Below, in pieces: positions 21,326 through 32,731 of a stretch of 64,000 bases of DNA. The stretch covers positions 54,609,365-54,673,364 of the forward strand of contig CM042090.1 in assembly GCA_023512835.1 (NCBI GenBank), read 5' to 3'. The notes under the pieces were generated by a model. It was not told the DNA's origin, ran no database searches, and worked only from the letters and a program-made list of their open reading frames with translations. This DNA is from Taxillus chinensis (taxonomy: Eukaryota; Streptophyta; Magnoliopsida; Santalales; Loranthaceae). A program made the position numbers and the translations under genes. Each line of letters starts with the position of its first letter. Position 1 is the first letter of the stretch.

Positions 21326-22687
21326 CTCCGGGCAGTTGCCGTGGTGGTTCGCGTCGTTGGGAGCTGCCTAGCGTGGAGGTTAGGACAAAAGCCTGAGGTA
21401 GGGGTTCATGTTCTCCTAACTCTCCTCTGTTTTAGGATATTCACCTATATATATATATATATGTAAATCCATATAGGTGTGATCTCCTATATGGATGTTG
21501 GCCTTCGATGGCATGTTTTGTTGATTCCGATGTTAATTTGGCCTGAGGATTTTCTCGGGTTTGTTTATGCCCACCATGTGTTTGATGAAATGTCTGTGAG
21601 GCCGCACACTATGTGTTTGATGAAATGTCTGTGAGGCCTGCATGCCATGTATTCAATATAATGCCTGTGAGACCTTGTATATGGGTGTTTGATGATATAC
21701 CTGTGTGATCGGTGTGTACTATGTTTGATTTGTATTTGATTTTAAGCCTATGAGGCTGATGTGTGTGGCTTGGATCCGACCATGTTGGTCCTTCGAGATA
21801 AAGTGTAAATGATGTGCCTGAGTTTACATGTTGAGATGTAATGTTATACCTGTTCGTTGATCTGTTTGAGATTGAGTGAGATATGGGCCAGGCACAATAG
21901 CTGGACCCCTTTGAGATTTGGCCAGGATGTGGTCCTGAGTCTCGGTGTGGCACTCACGACGGTGGGCTAAGTCTACACCCATTCCTGAGGGTAGGTATGG
22001 CGCCCGAGGAGGTGGTTGACCATATCTCGACTCGGGTGGAAAATGTTGCATTGGTGTCCATGCAACATTCGCCTGAATGTGGTATGTCATGTCGCCGTGG
22101 TGGCGGGGTGTCCTCTGCCCTTCGGGCGGGTTCGGGTAAAGAGTATTTACTTGGGTGATGTTTGCTGCGTTAGCCTTAGGCACGACACGAGCACAAGCAT
22201 ACACATATCATGCATGTTGTAGAGCGGGACGGGTCCGGGGAGACCGGATCCCTACGGAGGCGTGGTTTGCTCACCCCTCCTATAACTGTTCTTTTGCGGG
22301 GTTTAGCGGCGGTAGGTGAAGGCCGAGGAGCTAGGCCCTTGAGGCTGAAAGTTTTATATTATTTCCTTTGTTGTACTTTGGTTTTATGTGTTTGGATTTT
22401 GGTTTGGTTTTATTGATGGCTTCATAGGGGTTTTTCCCCGACTGGGTTGTAATAAACGGTTAGTCTTTGAAATGAAATAAAATGAGATGTTGTTATTCAA
22501 TTTGTGTTTGTGTGCATGGTTTGGGAGCAGGAGCATGCCCCTTGGCATGTTAGCTGATTGTGCGGGTTTGGGACAAGACCCGTGCTAGAAGTCCTTTTAA
22601 GGTGCTTGCACCAACCCCTTGTCCCTTCGGGTGCGGGCATGGGCAATCACTACTCATTTCCAAGTGGAAGGAAATTGGGGCGTGACA
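20709..22687 (+). repeat. 5' LTR of the gypsy element
   Basis: 1979 bp, TGTAAGGACCCGTACC to GGGGCGTGACA. Contains duplicated ACGT palindromes, a TATATAAT box at 21221-21228, a GA tract at about 21283-21323, an AT dinucleotide run (21449-21462) and a block of GATGAAATGTCTGTGAGGCC repeats near 21580-21640. ORFs within it are chance. Confidence 0.95.
21151..21228 (+). promoter_or_regulatory. Gypsy LTR promoter: two ACGT palindromes and a TATA box
   Basis: Two 22-bp near-palindromes with core AAAACTACGTCGTTTT at 21151-21172 and 21187-21208, then TATATAAT 13 bp downstream. The same layout is in the 3' LTR (28283-28304, 28320-28341, TATA 28354-28361) and, inverted, in the solo LTR at 17186-17261. 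ACGT cores are typical bZIP binding sites; the role is inferred. Confidence 0.65.
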
Positions 22688-22689
22688 AT

Positions 22690-22704
22690 ATGGTATCGAG
22701 CCAT
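22690..22704 (+). other. Gypsy primer-binding site
   Basis: TGGTATCGAGCC two bases after the LTR end, a variant of TGGTATCAGAGC complementary to initiator-Met tRNA. The variation CAGA to CGA fits the CAG-site error pattern seen elsewhere here. Confidence 0.75.
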
Positions 22705-23155
22705 AGTTCATGGTCTAGTGAACCTAGGATAGTGGGGAGGCCTGGGCCGCTTCGAGACTCTTAGGAGGCGGTATAGGACACGCCTGATCAACGTGGTCCT
22801 ATCTGATTTTCTGGGGTGTACTCGGGGGTAGTTAGACCAAGGAGTAGGGCATTTGTATTTGGGTTGAGGGTGCATACATGCATTGGCATTAGGGCACTAG
22901 TTTAATTTCAGTATGAGTATTGTGATTAGACATGCTATGTTGCTTTAAACTTGTTGCTAAAAACAAAATGTTGTTCTTTGTGAAATTCGGTGATTTTCTC
23001 GTGAAGCTTGTTGCTATGAATTGCTCCTGTGTACTTCGTGATTTACCTGTGTGTTTAAATGTAAAATGTTGCTTGAGTACCTCATGGCCCATGGGGATGA
23101 GGGTGTGTAGAGCTTGAGAGAAGCTGATCCTAGTTTGGTTTAAATTATGTAGACT

Positions 23156-24570
23156 ATGCCTCCTAGGAGAGTAACCCGAGCTACTCCAGTTGTAGAAGAT
23201 GAATCTTCGCCCGTCTTGGAGAGGGAAGAGGACGGCGTGTAGAGGGCGATGATCCCCTGGAGCGGATCATGGCCCAAGTCCGGGCCCTAAGTGAGAACGT
23301 GCAAGGCATGCGTGAGGACCTCGGGGGAGAGATCCTAAACGAGGTGCGTCAAGGAGATGATGGCACGACAGGCGGTGCCACCCCCTCCACCCCGTGAGGC
23401 GAACCTCCGTGTAGGCGGGAAGTGCCGGTGAGGCGGGAAGAGGGAGACGTGTTGACGCGGTTCCGAAAGGAACATCCACCAAGGTTCAAGGGAGGGGCTG
23501 AACCTCTAGGAGCAGAGCACCTGGCGCGGCAGATCGAGCATGTGTTCTCCTTTCTTCGACCCCGGGAGGAAGACAAAGTGAGACTAGCGAGTCCGGCAGT
23601 TGGAGGAGGAAGCCTTGGAATGGTGGCTTAGCATCTCAGGAAGCCGGGACATGGAGACCATGGCCTGGAATGAGTTCCTCCACTGTCCCATGAGGAGTTC
23701 TTTCCAGAGTCATTGCGGTGGCGAAGCGGGAGGAGTTCGGCGGCTTGAAGCGGGGATCGCGCTCGGTAGCGAGTATGAGCGAGATTTCCGGGGGCTGAGT
23801 CGGTTTGCTCCGAAGCAATATCAAGGGAGGACCTGAAGGCCCATAAGTTTACCATGGGTCTCAAACCTGCCTTAAGCAAAGGGTGGAGATGCTTGCGGCG
23901 AAGACCTATCTTGAAGTCGTGGACACCGCCAAGATTGTTGAGAGAGGATTAGAGGAGGGGAAGACAGGCTCACCAGGAGCGGATGGGGCAGAGCGCGCAC
24001 GACAAGCATGGTGAAGCCAAGAGGCGAAGGTTGAGCCCGGCGGTGGGACTTTTCCCGAGGATAGGGGCCAAGCTTCAATGGCTCCGCCCGGATCCCGTTA
24101 CTTTGGAGGACGGGGAGTGCTTGGGGAACTTCCCAAGCGGGTGTACTGTTGTGGCCTGTCGGGGCACGTCAAACATGAGTGCCCCAAGCGGCACTTGACG
24201 TGTCATAGCCGTGGGAAGGTGGGACACATCGGCAAGGTGTGTTTCGGCAAAGGGGAACCACAGGGAGGCTGGAAGCTTAGCACAAGGGAGCAGGGGTGGG
24301 ACCCAATTCGGGCCCCAGCCCCTAAGCCAGACATTCGTGGCAGGCCGGTCGGTGGTTCCGGTCACACTAGGCCACGGGGGAGAGGCAACCACAAGGAGGA
24401 TCGGAGGGGCGTCCCGGTGGACTCGGGCGGGGAGCAAAAGGGAAGGCAAGTGAGGCTAGTGGTGGGGCAGGCCAAGGCAGAGTGTTCGCGCTTACCTCAA
24501 GGCCACCGGATGGAATGGAGGATCTACCATCACCCCCGAGGAAGGTGGAGCTGGACCTTCGGTGGTTCGA
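23156..24570 (+). pseudogene. Gypsy gag with CCHC zinc knuckles
   Basis: Structural protein that packages the element RNA. Start ATG at 23156 (MPPRRVTRATPVVEDESSP), stop at 23240 and many frame changes. Recognisable pieces: FRKEHPPRFKGGAEPLGAEH (gag core start), ETMAWNEFL, FRGLSRFAP, AHKFTMGLKPALS, then VYCCGLSGHVKHECPK (24143-24190) and a second Cys/His cluster to about 24240. Several breaks lie at places where a CAG or CTG would restore the expected frame, so part of the decay may be sequence error. Confidence 0.8.
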
Positions 24571-25275
24571 GGTACTATTCTAATATCTCGCACTGTTGTT
24601 GCTTGCATTGTTTGATACCGGAGCTTCGTGCTCCCCGATTGCTTGAGTCCTTGGTGGAGAGCCTTGGACTTGATTGTGTGGAGGCCGATAGACCTCGAGG
24701 GTCGAGTCCCCAATGGGAGGTGTGGAGTTGATCCACCAAATGTGTCGAGAGTGTGCGCTTACGATAGGAGAGGTTGACCTCTCATTTGATTTGTACGTAA
24801 TGCCCATGAGGACCTTTAGTTTGATTACGGGGATGGATCGTTGATGGCCTTTCAGGCTAAGATTGGTAGCTATAGGCGACGAGTATCGTTTACTACACCC
24901 ACAGGATCTTCCCTGTACCCTAGTGGGTGAATGGGATAGGGATCTTTGGGAGAGGCTGGACCGACGAGGGAGCTATGGGGCAATATTACCCATAGGCTTG
25001 CCACCCTAACCTTTGAGGAGGAAGGTAACTTAGAGAAAAGGGTGTGGCCAGGATGTAGTCGAGAATTTCCAGGATGTCTTTCCTGGGGAGTTGTTGGAGT
25101 TGCCTCCACACAGAAGTATCGAGTTCACGATTGAACTGTTGCCAGGGGTGGGACCCATCTCACAAGTAGCATACCGGATGGGACCTGCTGAGTTGCGGGA
25201 GCTTCAGAAGTAGATAAAGGAACTGGGAGATAAAGGTTTTATCCGTCCTAGTACCTCACCTTGGGGTGCACCTAC
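24571..25275 (+). pseudogene. Gypsy protease and N-terminal RT
   Basis: Aspartic protease site ALFDTGASCS near 24605-24635. A linker follows with CRECALTIGEVDLSFDLYVM. RT starts with ISQVAYRMGPAELREL and [16 protein letters not shown] at about 25160-25275. One in-frame TAG interrupts the RT start (25213). After SPWGAP the sequence jumps to the palm C-terminus, see the deletion finding. Confidence 0.8.
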
Positions 25276-25660
25276 CTGGATTCCTTCGTGGTGGTATTTA
25301 TTGACGACATCCTTGTGTACTCCAAAACCCAAGCTGAGCATGAGGAGCACCTGGCCGTGGTGCTGCAGGCACTACGAGATCATCACTTGTATGCTAAATT
25401 TAGCAAGTGTGACTTCTGGATGCAAGAGGTGCATTTTCTTGGGCATGTAGTATCTGCCGAAGGAGTTAGAGTGGACCCAACCAAGATTGAGTCCGTAGCA
25501 TCTTGGAAGAGGCCCACAAATGTTTTTGAGATCCGGAGTTTCTTGGGTCTGGCAGGGTATTATCGGCGTTTTGTGGAAGGGTTTTCTCGGTTGGCGGCAC
25601 CTATGATAGCTCTTACACGGAAGGGAGCCAACTTCGAGTGGACGGACAAGTGCTAGCAGG
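25276..25660 (+). pseudogene. Gypsy RT C-terminal part (FIDDILVYS)
   Basis: [20 protein letters not shown], then [25 protein letters not shown] and [20 protein letters not shown]. The FIDD box supplies two of three catalytic Asp residues. The motif with the first Asp (normally in a KIDLRSGYHQ context) is absent because about 110 residues between SPWGAP and YLDSF are deleted. Confidence 0.9.
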
Positions 25661-26100
25661 CATTCGAGGAGTTGAAAACTCGCCTGACTACTGCATCGGT
25701 GTTGAGTCTACCGCAGGAGGGAGTGCCATTCGAGGTGTATTGTGATGCGTCTTGCGTTGGACTGGGGTGTGTTCTGATGCAAGAGCGCCAAGTCATAGCG
25801 TATGGCTCGCGACAGCTGAAGTCCCGTGAGCAAAACTACCCAACACACGACCTGGAGTTAGCAGTAGTTATTTTTGCCCCTGAAGTCTTGGCGACATTAC
25901 CTGTTGGGAGAGAAATTTGTGGTATATACCGACCACAAAAGCCTACGATATATCTTCACCCAGCTATACCTAAATTTGCGACAACGGAGGTGGGTCGAGT
26001 ACTTGCAAATGTTTGACTTCACGCTCTCCTACATGCCCGGGAAAGGAAATTTAGTGGCCGACGCGCTAAGTAGAAAAGGGAAAGCCGAGGTTTCCATGAG
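25661..26100 (+). pseudogene. Gypsy RNase H
   Basis: [19 protein letters not shown] (first Asp), [14 protein letters not shown] (Glu), [14 protein letters not shown] (Asp) and FTLSYMPGKGNLVADALSR. A frameshift near 25880 separates the halves. Otherwise the active-site residues are present. Confidence 0.9.
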
Positions 26101-27420
26101 AGAATGGAAAATGATGGAGCGGTTGGCGATCTTGGGTGCAACCTGCTTTCCAGCGATGAGGGAGCTATCCTGTGTCCTCTCACTGTGATACCAGAGTTGT
26201 ATCGGCGTGTCCATGAGGGACAGTTAGGCGACGTGGATCGTGAGGTGATCCGGGCCCGGATAGAGGCCGGAGAGCTGTCGAGGACCGGGACGAAGGAGTT
26301 GAGCATGAGCTGAAATTTCGGGGGCGTCGATAGTACCACCTCCCTTGCGTGAGGATGTGCCTGAGGGAATTTCATCATTCCCGTTTGGCTGTACATCCAG
26401 GAGGAACTAAGATGTATCATGCCGTTCGCGCACGGTTCCGGTGGCCGGGGCTGAAATGGAGCGTAGCAGAATTTGTTTCCAGGTGCCTTACCTGTCGGCA
26501 AGTGAAGGCGAACACCAACGACCCGCTGGTCAATTGCGGCCTTTACCTGTAGGCGAGTGGAAGTGGGAGCATATTACCATGGACTTCGTGACGGGACTTC
26601 CTACCACTTCGGGAGAAAGGACATGATTTGGGTCATAGTGGACCGCTTAACTAAGTCGGCCCATTTCTTGGCAATTCGAGAGCGCGACTCTATCGGCACG
26701 TTAAGCCAGTTGTATGTTGATGAGATTGTCCGCTTGCACGGAGTGCCCTTGTCTATTGTTTCGGACAGGGATGCGCGGTTTACATCCCGGTTTTGGGGAG
26801 GTCTGCAGGAAGCATTGGGAACCCGACTTAATTTGAGTACCGCATTCCATCCCGAGGTCGATGGTCGGTCCGAGAGGACCATTCAAACATTGGAAGACTT
26901 GTTGAGGGCTTGTGTACTTGATTTTGGAGGATCATGGGCTTCCCACCTTCCTCCTGGTGGAGTTTGCCTATAATAACGATTACCGGTCTTCGATTGGGAT
27001 GGCCCCATTTGAGGCATTGTATGGCCGACCGTGCCGGTCTCCATTATGTTGGGCGAAGGCGGAGAGGCAGCTATGTTAGGACCTCAATTGGTCCAGGAGG
27101 CTACGGCAAAAGTTCAGTGATTCGGCAACGCCTTCTTACGGCTCGGAGCGGACGAGAGTCTTATGCGGATCGCCGACGCCGACCGTTGGAGTTTTTGGTG
27201 GGAGACCACGTATTCCTTCGTGTTTCTCCACGGAGAGGGCATAAGAGATTTGGGACTGGGTCCAAGTTGTCCCCACGGTACATTGGACCGTTCGAGATTT
27301 TGAGCGAGTTGGACTGTTGCTTATCGGTTGGCATTACCACCTAGTTTGAGCAGAGTTCATAATGTTTTCCATGTATCCCGATTGCGGAAATATCATCCAG
27401 GATCCCGCACACGTGCTAGA
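26101..27420 (+). pseudogene. Gypsy integrase
   Basis: Inserts the cDNA copy. Zinc-binding HHCC part: [16 protein letters not shown] and [10 protein letters not shown] (26370-26510). Core: [13 protein letters not shown] (D, about 26585), [14 protein letters not shown] (D, 26755-26800), [14 protein letters not shown] (E, 26865-26900). The usual Q before SER is R here (CAG read as CGG). C-terminal part [20 protein letters not shown] and GDHVFLRVSPRRG. Frame changes near 26340, 26550, 26950 and 27110. Confidence 0.88.
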
Positions 27421-27640
27421 TTGGGGTACCCTGGATCTTGGAGAGGATGTGTCGGTTGTCGAGGCCCCCATCCGTATTGTAGATAGGCGCGAAGCAGCTG
27501 CGAGGTAAGACTATTCCGTTGGTTCGGGTGTTGTGGCAACACCGAGGGCCGGAGGAAGAGACCTGGGAACGTGAGACCGAGATGCGTGCTCATTATCCTG
27601 ATTTGTTCGAGGACGAACAACTCGAAGGAGGGGGAGGAGG
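27421..27640 (+). pseudogene. Chromodomain-like C-terminus of gypsy integrase
   Basis: KTIPLVRVLWQHRGPEEETW followed by ERETEMRAHYPDLFEDE. This matches the chromodomain-like tail of plant chromoviruses, which steers integration to heterochromatin. A frameshift upstream at about 27505 separates it from the integrase body. Confidence 0.75.
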
Positions 27641-27828
27641 GCAAGCATCAAACTTCAACATAATCAGGTACTTGCCCAACTAGTTATGACCATGTAGAGT
27701 GTATAAATGTGTGAAATAATTTGTGCTTTGTTGTGTATTAATTTGTGCTAGTGGGTGTTAGAGGCCTATGCTTTGGTTGTGATTGTTTTCTTTCATTCCA
27801 CCTTTTCTTTTCGAGGACGAAAATTCTT

Positions 27829-27841
27829 AAGGGGGAGAGGA
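27829..27841 (+). other. Gypsy polypurine tract
   Basis: AAGGGGGAGAGGA directly before the 3' LTR start, where plus-strand cDNA synthesis begins. Confidence 0.85.
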
Positions 27842-28413
27842 TGTAAGGACCCGTACCTTGAGTTAGTCACAGTTAGTCACAGTTTTGCCTTCTGAGTAGA
27901 GTTTTTCTAGATTTTGACCTAGTGAATGGGCTCAAATGAATTCACGTGCAAAAGGAAAGATGCTTAGAATGATGTCCTCTATCTACCACGAAGTTTCAGG
28001 CCAAACATACGTGTATGTGAGGTGCACGTGATATGGGTCCAATTCACGTGCAAGTGTGATTGTCTTCTAAATGATGCAAGGAGGCTAGGGGTGAAGTTTG
28101 AGAGCATTTGGAGTCCATTTGGAGTTGCACGTGAATTGGGAATTCACGTGCAAATTGGCGTGCGACCATATTTTTGCATGGTTCCCTTGGTTTTGACATT
28201 CTAATGATCTTTCTCCAAAGGACCATGTTGAAATTCCGAGTATTTTGGCCTATATGGGTGCGGAAAGGTGCTAACTTGTGTGATCAAAACTACGTCGTTT
28301 TGATCCCTGGGTTTACTTAATCAAAACTACGTCGTTTTGATGTGGGTAGTGTCTATATAATGAGGGCTCGAGTTTGAGTTTAGGGTTCTTGTGTCCCTTT
28401 CTTTGCACTGCTG

Positions 28414-28458
<45 letters not shown>

Positions 28459-29828
28459 CTCCAGGGCGATTGCCGTGGTGGTTCGCGTCGTTGGGAGCGC
28501 CTAGCGTGGAGGTTAGGACAAAAGCCTGAGGTAGGGGTTCATGTTCTCCTAACTCTCCTCTCGTTTTAGGATATTCACCTATATATATATATATATATAT
28601 GTAAATCCATATAGGTGTGATCTCCTATATGGATGTTGGCCTTGATGGCATGTTTTGTTGATTCCGATGTTAATTTGGCCTTGAGGATTTTCTGGGTTTG
28701 TTTATGCCCACCATGTGTTTGATGAAATGTCTGTGAGGCCTGCACACTATGTGTTTGATGAAATGTCTGTGAGGCCTGCATGCCATGTATTCAATATAAT
28801 GCCTGTGAGACCTTGTATATGGGTGTTTGATGATATACCTGTGTGACTGGTGTGTACTGTGTTTGATTTGTATTTGATTTTAAGCCTATGAGGCTGATGT
28901 GTGTGGCTTGGATCTGACCATGTTGGTCCTTCTGAGATAAAGTGTAAATGATGTGCTGAGTTTACATGTTGAGATGTAATGTTATACCGTTCGTTGATCT
29001 GTTTGAGATTGAGCCGAGATATGGGCCAGGCACAATAGCTGGACCCCTTTGAGATTTGGCCGGGACGTGGTCCTGAGTCTCGGTGTAGCACTCACGACGG
29101 TGGGCTAAGTCTACACCCATTCCTGAGGGTAGGTATGGCGCCCGAGGAGGTGGTTGACCATATCTGACTCGGGTGGAAAATGTTGCATTGGTGTCCATGC
29201 AACATTCGCCTGAATGTGGTATGTCATGTCGCCGTGGTGGCGGGGTGTCCTCTCGCCCTTCGGTGCGGGTTCGGGTAAAGAGTGTTTACTGGGTGATGTT
29301 TGCTGCGTTAGCCTTAGGCACGACACGAGCACAAGCATACACATATCATGCATGTTGTAGAGCGGGACGGGTCTGGGGAGACTGGATCCCTACTGAGCTG
29401 TGGTTTGCTCACCCCTCCTATAACTGTTCTTTTGCAGGGTTTAGCAGGCGGTAGGTGAAGGCTGAGGAGCTAGGCCCCTAAGGCTGAAAGTTTTATATTA
29501 TTTCCTTTATTGTACTTTGGTTTTATGTGTTTGGATTTTGGTTTGGTTTTATTGATGGCTTCATAGGGGTTTTTCCCCGACTGGGTTGTAATAAACAGTT
29601 AGTCTTTGAAATGAAATAAAATGAGATGTTGTTATTCAATTTGTGTTTGTGTGCATGGTTTGGGAGCAGCAAAGATGCCCCTTGGCATGTTAGCTGATTG
29701 TGCAGGGTTTGGGACAGCACCCGTGCTAGAAGTCCTTTTAAGGTGCTTGCACCAACCCCTTGTCCCTTCGGGTGCGGGCATGGGCAGTCACTACTCATTT
29801 CCAAGTGGAAGGAAATTGGGGCGTGACA
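27842..29828 (+). repeat. 3' LTR of the gypsy element
   Basis: 1987 bp, same layout as the 5' LTR. Differences from it are mostly single-base changes or indels at CAG or CTG sites. Includes GA tract (28418-28455) and AT run (28580-28600). Confidence 0.95.
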
Positions 29829-29833
29829 GGTCA

Positions 29834-31265
29834 GCAAGGCAGAAAATAAATATACAGAGATAAAGATAATTGCTCCATCCATTAATTTATAGTAGCAAGT
29901 ACACAATTTTATCCTTAGTACATAGAATAGACAATTATGGAACATAAGGCTTACTATACTTGAAAATCATTGCTGTTGTTAGCTCTCGTAGCTGTATCAT
30001 CTGCCCTTTTAGTGTAGTTGAGCACGTTATTCCAGGACCTATCAAACCGGAAGAGAGCTTGCATGAAGGATCAGACGAAGGCACCACAGCTCTCTCCATC
30101 AGGTTGTTGAGGCACTGTATCTTTGCCACAGATCACCGAAATCAGCTTTGCATTAGGAGCCAAGGGAGGTTGTCCAATAGACTCAAAGTGCTTGCTCTCT
30201 CTTACTGTAGCAGATAGATTTAGGAGCAAGGGTTCCAGTTAAGTCTTCCTCACTTATTAATCAATGACTTGGTGAGAATCTAGGAGAAGAACCTTCCTTG
30301 AGCTAATCATGAACACTGCAAGCATGAAGTGCGGAGAGTTTACCTGGTACGGAATGAGAACAGAGTTAAGAGTGCTCCGTGGTTTGCTGTTCTCAGCAGT
30401 TCCGTTAATGAATGTCTGAATATGGGAAACAGCCGGAATATAATCTTCAGACCAACATGGAAAGATATCAACAAGGTTTCCATCCTTGTAAAGAGAAGGA
30501 AACAACTTGGATTCCATCTTCGCTGCCAGAGCAAAGTTGTCGATGTCTTCAGTTATGTACAGTCCCACCTCAGCAAGTATATTGCTTATATCTTCAGGTG
30601 AGAAAGAAAGCATAGTTAGACATCTTTGCTCGGCAGTGGAGCGGGCATACTCTTTCATTGCATTAAGAATACTTCCATTTTCATCATCCAGATCAAGTTT
30701 TGCGTATGATGGGAGGAAGGTGATGTCCGCAGCAGGAGCAGAAGAAGATGGAGCGGCATTGGAGGAGTTAGCCTTGGAAGGTGGGTAGCGGCTGCGTTTA
30801 AGGATAGGGAGACCCAAAGGGAGAGTAGTAGCAGGCCGTTTTCCAGTAATTTGGGTCCGAGCAGAAGGACCAGCAACTTCCTTAGTAACAGATGGAGCAG
30901 GAGCAGATGGCAAATTCTCCCCCTTTTTGGCATATCGGCGAGGGGCGCTAGGGACTCGAGCCATGGAATGCGCTATATCCGCAAAGGAAGAGGACAAGTT
31001 ATGAACTGAGGAGGCCACCAGGTCCATCTTTTACTCCATGGAGGTGGAGGAGTCGGTGAGGGCAGAAAGGAGTTGAGCGCCAAGGGCATCAACCTTAATG
31101 GCGATGGAAGCAATTTGGGCGCTCCGAGCCTGAGCATAGCAGTCCAGCTAAGCAAAAAGCACAACATCGGAGTGGACCGTGCCATAAGAGGCCCGTCTAA
31201 GGGCAAACTCCAAAGTTTTGGAAGACTCCCCCGCATGAAGTGGTGCATGAGTGCGCTAGGCAGAG
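29834..31265 (-). pseudogene. Ulp-copia A extra ORF, C-terminal half with Ulp1-like protease
   Basis: Minus strand, from 31265 to a stop at 29935. The 256-codon open stretch (30257-31027) has a short helical start MDLVASSVHNLSSSFADIAH, a Pro/Ser linker, a KRSRYP basic patch and FLPSYAKLDLDDENGS. The protease core follows: SVLIPYQVNSPHFMLAVFM, VLLLDSHQ, then after three stops VPQQPDGESCGAFV (Cys codon 30086-30088) and an end MIFKYSKPYVP. His to Asp is 17 residues and Gln to Cys is 6, as I recall for yeast Ulp1. Known: C48 enzymes cleave SUMO-type isopeptides. Truncated at its N-terminal side by insertion of Ulp-copia B (TSD GAGTC). Confidence 0.7.
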
Positions 31266-31270
31266 GAGTC

Positions 31271-32669
31271 TGTTGGATTTAACCCAAAATTTGGATGATG
31301 CGTATAAAACCCTATGTAATTCGATTTGAGGCCTTATTTGTTTATTCTAAGCTATTGTGGAAGATAAAACTCTAAATCAGTTCTTCACTTGTGAGAACAA
31401 TGCTAAGGACAGGATATATAATCCTGATCCAGACCAACATGAGTGTCATCAAGCACTTGGTAAATAACCAAGTCCTCATATAGAATAAGGATCACTCGTG
31501 TGGACTACACACTTAAAGTTATGAACTAAGGAATCTGCATCTAACACTTAAATGGACTAAGGAAGACAAAAGCGGAATAAGAATCCTAGTCTACATCTCA
31601 CACGGAGTAAGAGAAAACAGTCGCAGAATAAAAGGCTAAGTCTTCCGCTCAAACGGAGTAAAGACAAGAAGACACGGAGTAAGGAATCCGAGTCTTTCAT
31701 TCACGCGGAGTAAGGAAGGACTTGTGCGAAATAAGGACCCAAGTCCTTTGTTCGCACGGAGTAAGGAAAAGAGATGCGGAGTGAATTCGAACCTTTACTT
31801 ATGCAGAGTAAGGATACGCTGATACGAAGTAAGCCATCCGGACCTTTTACTCATGCAGAGTAAGAAACTCAAGCGGAGTAAGGAAGCGCTGATACGAAGT
31901 AAGTCCTCCAAACCTTTTGTTCATACAGAGTACGGAAGCATTGACACAAAATAAAGATTCCAGTATCAAACTGATGCGGAGTAAGCAACCATTGACATGG
32001 AGTAAGGATCCGAGCTTCATTAACACAAAGTAAGGAATCTTACGACGAATTAAGAAGACGCTACTTCACTTTATCAGCTTCGCATTTAAAGTCATCAGCT
32101 CGCTGTGTCCCAATGTAAGAAAGATTCGTTGAATATCTAAGTCGTCTTACACGTGGATTACACAGAGATATGAACAAAGCCTTAAATGCAATTGGGATCA
32201 CGCGAAGAATTTAATATGTTTACAGACTCAAGATTTTGAGCTTTATAGCCGCAGCAATTAAAGTAGAGGCATTTTCCGAGAAGAACTTAAATGCTACACA
32301 GTGCTCGGAAAATTCAGTTCCAAGAATGTCTCCTAGGGATGTCTATATATATTAAGCTTTGTATATTTTCATATATAAGAACATACATGTATAAGAGCTT
32401 TTAGAGATATAATTGGCTAGTGTGTGAGTTACTGTAAAATAGAGTGCTACAGAGTTTTTCAGTAAATCCAAAAGCTTCATTAGCTAATTAGCTTTAATCT
32501 GCTTTATTTTCTTGTAATTATCTATTGATAATAAAACAGAGTACTTCCACTATCTGGTTATCTTCCGCACTGATTTTATTGTTTAACCAGACAAGTGTTG
32601 TGCCAGAGAGTGAAAAAGAGTTTTCAATAAGAGCCTATTCACCCCCCTCTAGGCTCCCAAGGACCAACA
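31271..32669 (+). repeat. 5' LTR of Ulp-copia B
   Basis: 1399 bp from TGTTGGATTTAACCC to AAGGACCAACA, followed by a primer site. Preceded by GAGTC (31266-31270). Tandem CGGAGTAAGGA-like units at 31560-32060, TATATATATT at 32344-32353, AATAAA at about 32530. Confidence 0.93.
31560..32065 (+). repeat. CGGAGTAAGG array in LTR B
   Basis: More than 15 degenerate copies of a (C/T)(G/A)(C/G)GGAGTAAGGA motif spaced 15-35 bp, alternating with TCCGAGTC- and CTTTNNTTCA-type spacers. Same arrays in A (inverted), solo LTR 40860-41410, C 43740-43990 and D 53040-53450. Confidence 0.85.
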
Positions 32670-32671
32670 AG

Positions 32672-32686
32672 TGGTATCAGAGCAAG
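32672..32686 (+). other. Primer-binding site of Ulp-copia B
   Basis: TGGTATCAGAGCAAG two bases after the LTR. Complementary to initiator-Met tRNA; confirms plus orientation. Confidence 0.9.
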
Positions 32687-32731
32687 TCTACCTGCTCAAA
32701 GTAGAGATCCCACTCTTTCTCTCTCTCAACA

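Larger units (their letters stand above)
20709..29828 (+). mobile_element. Full-length chromodomain-type Ty3/gypsy retrotransposon (9.1 kb)
   Basis: Bounded by LTRs at 20709-22687 and 27842-29828 and by a perfect 5-bp duplication GGTCA (20704-20708, 29829-29833). It holds a primer site, gag with zinc knuckles, protease, a deleted RT, RNase H, integrase, a chromodomain-like C-terminus and a polypurine tract, in gypsy order. ~2-kb LTRs plus a chromodomain fit the Tekay/Del chromovirus lineage. It inserted between the 3' LTR/PPT and the extra ORF of Ulp-copia A. LTRs are nearly the same apart from CAG/CTG-site differences, so it is young. Not autonomous: RT is deleted and frames are broken. Confidence 0.95.

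Noticed and set aside
22690..22704. tRNA gene fragments at TGGTATC sites
   Set aside because: These are primer-binding sites next to LTR ends; no cloverleaf is present.
30257..31027. Taken at first as an independent host gene
   Set aside because: It is the C-terminal half of the extra ORF, colinear with 39747-42386 and 62900-64000, and sits before the PPT and 3' LTR of Ulp-copia A.
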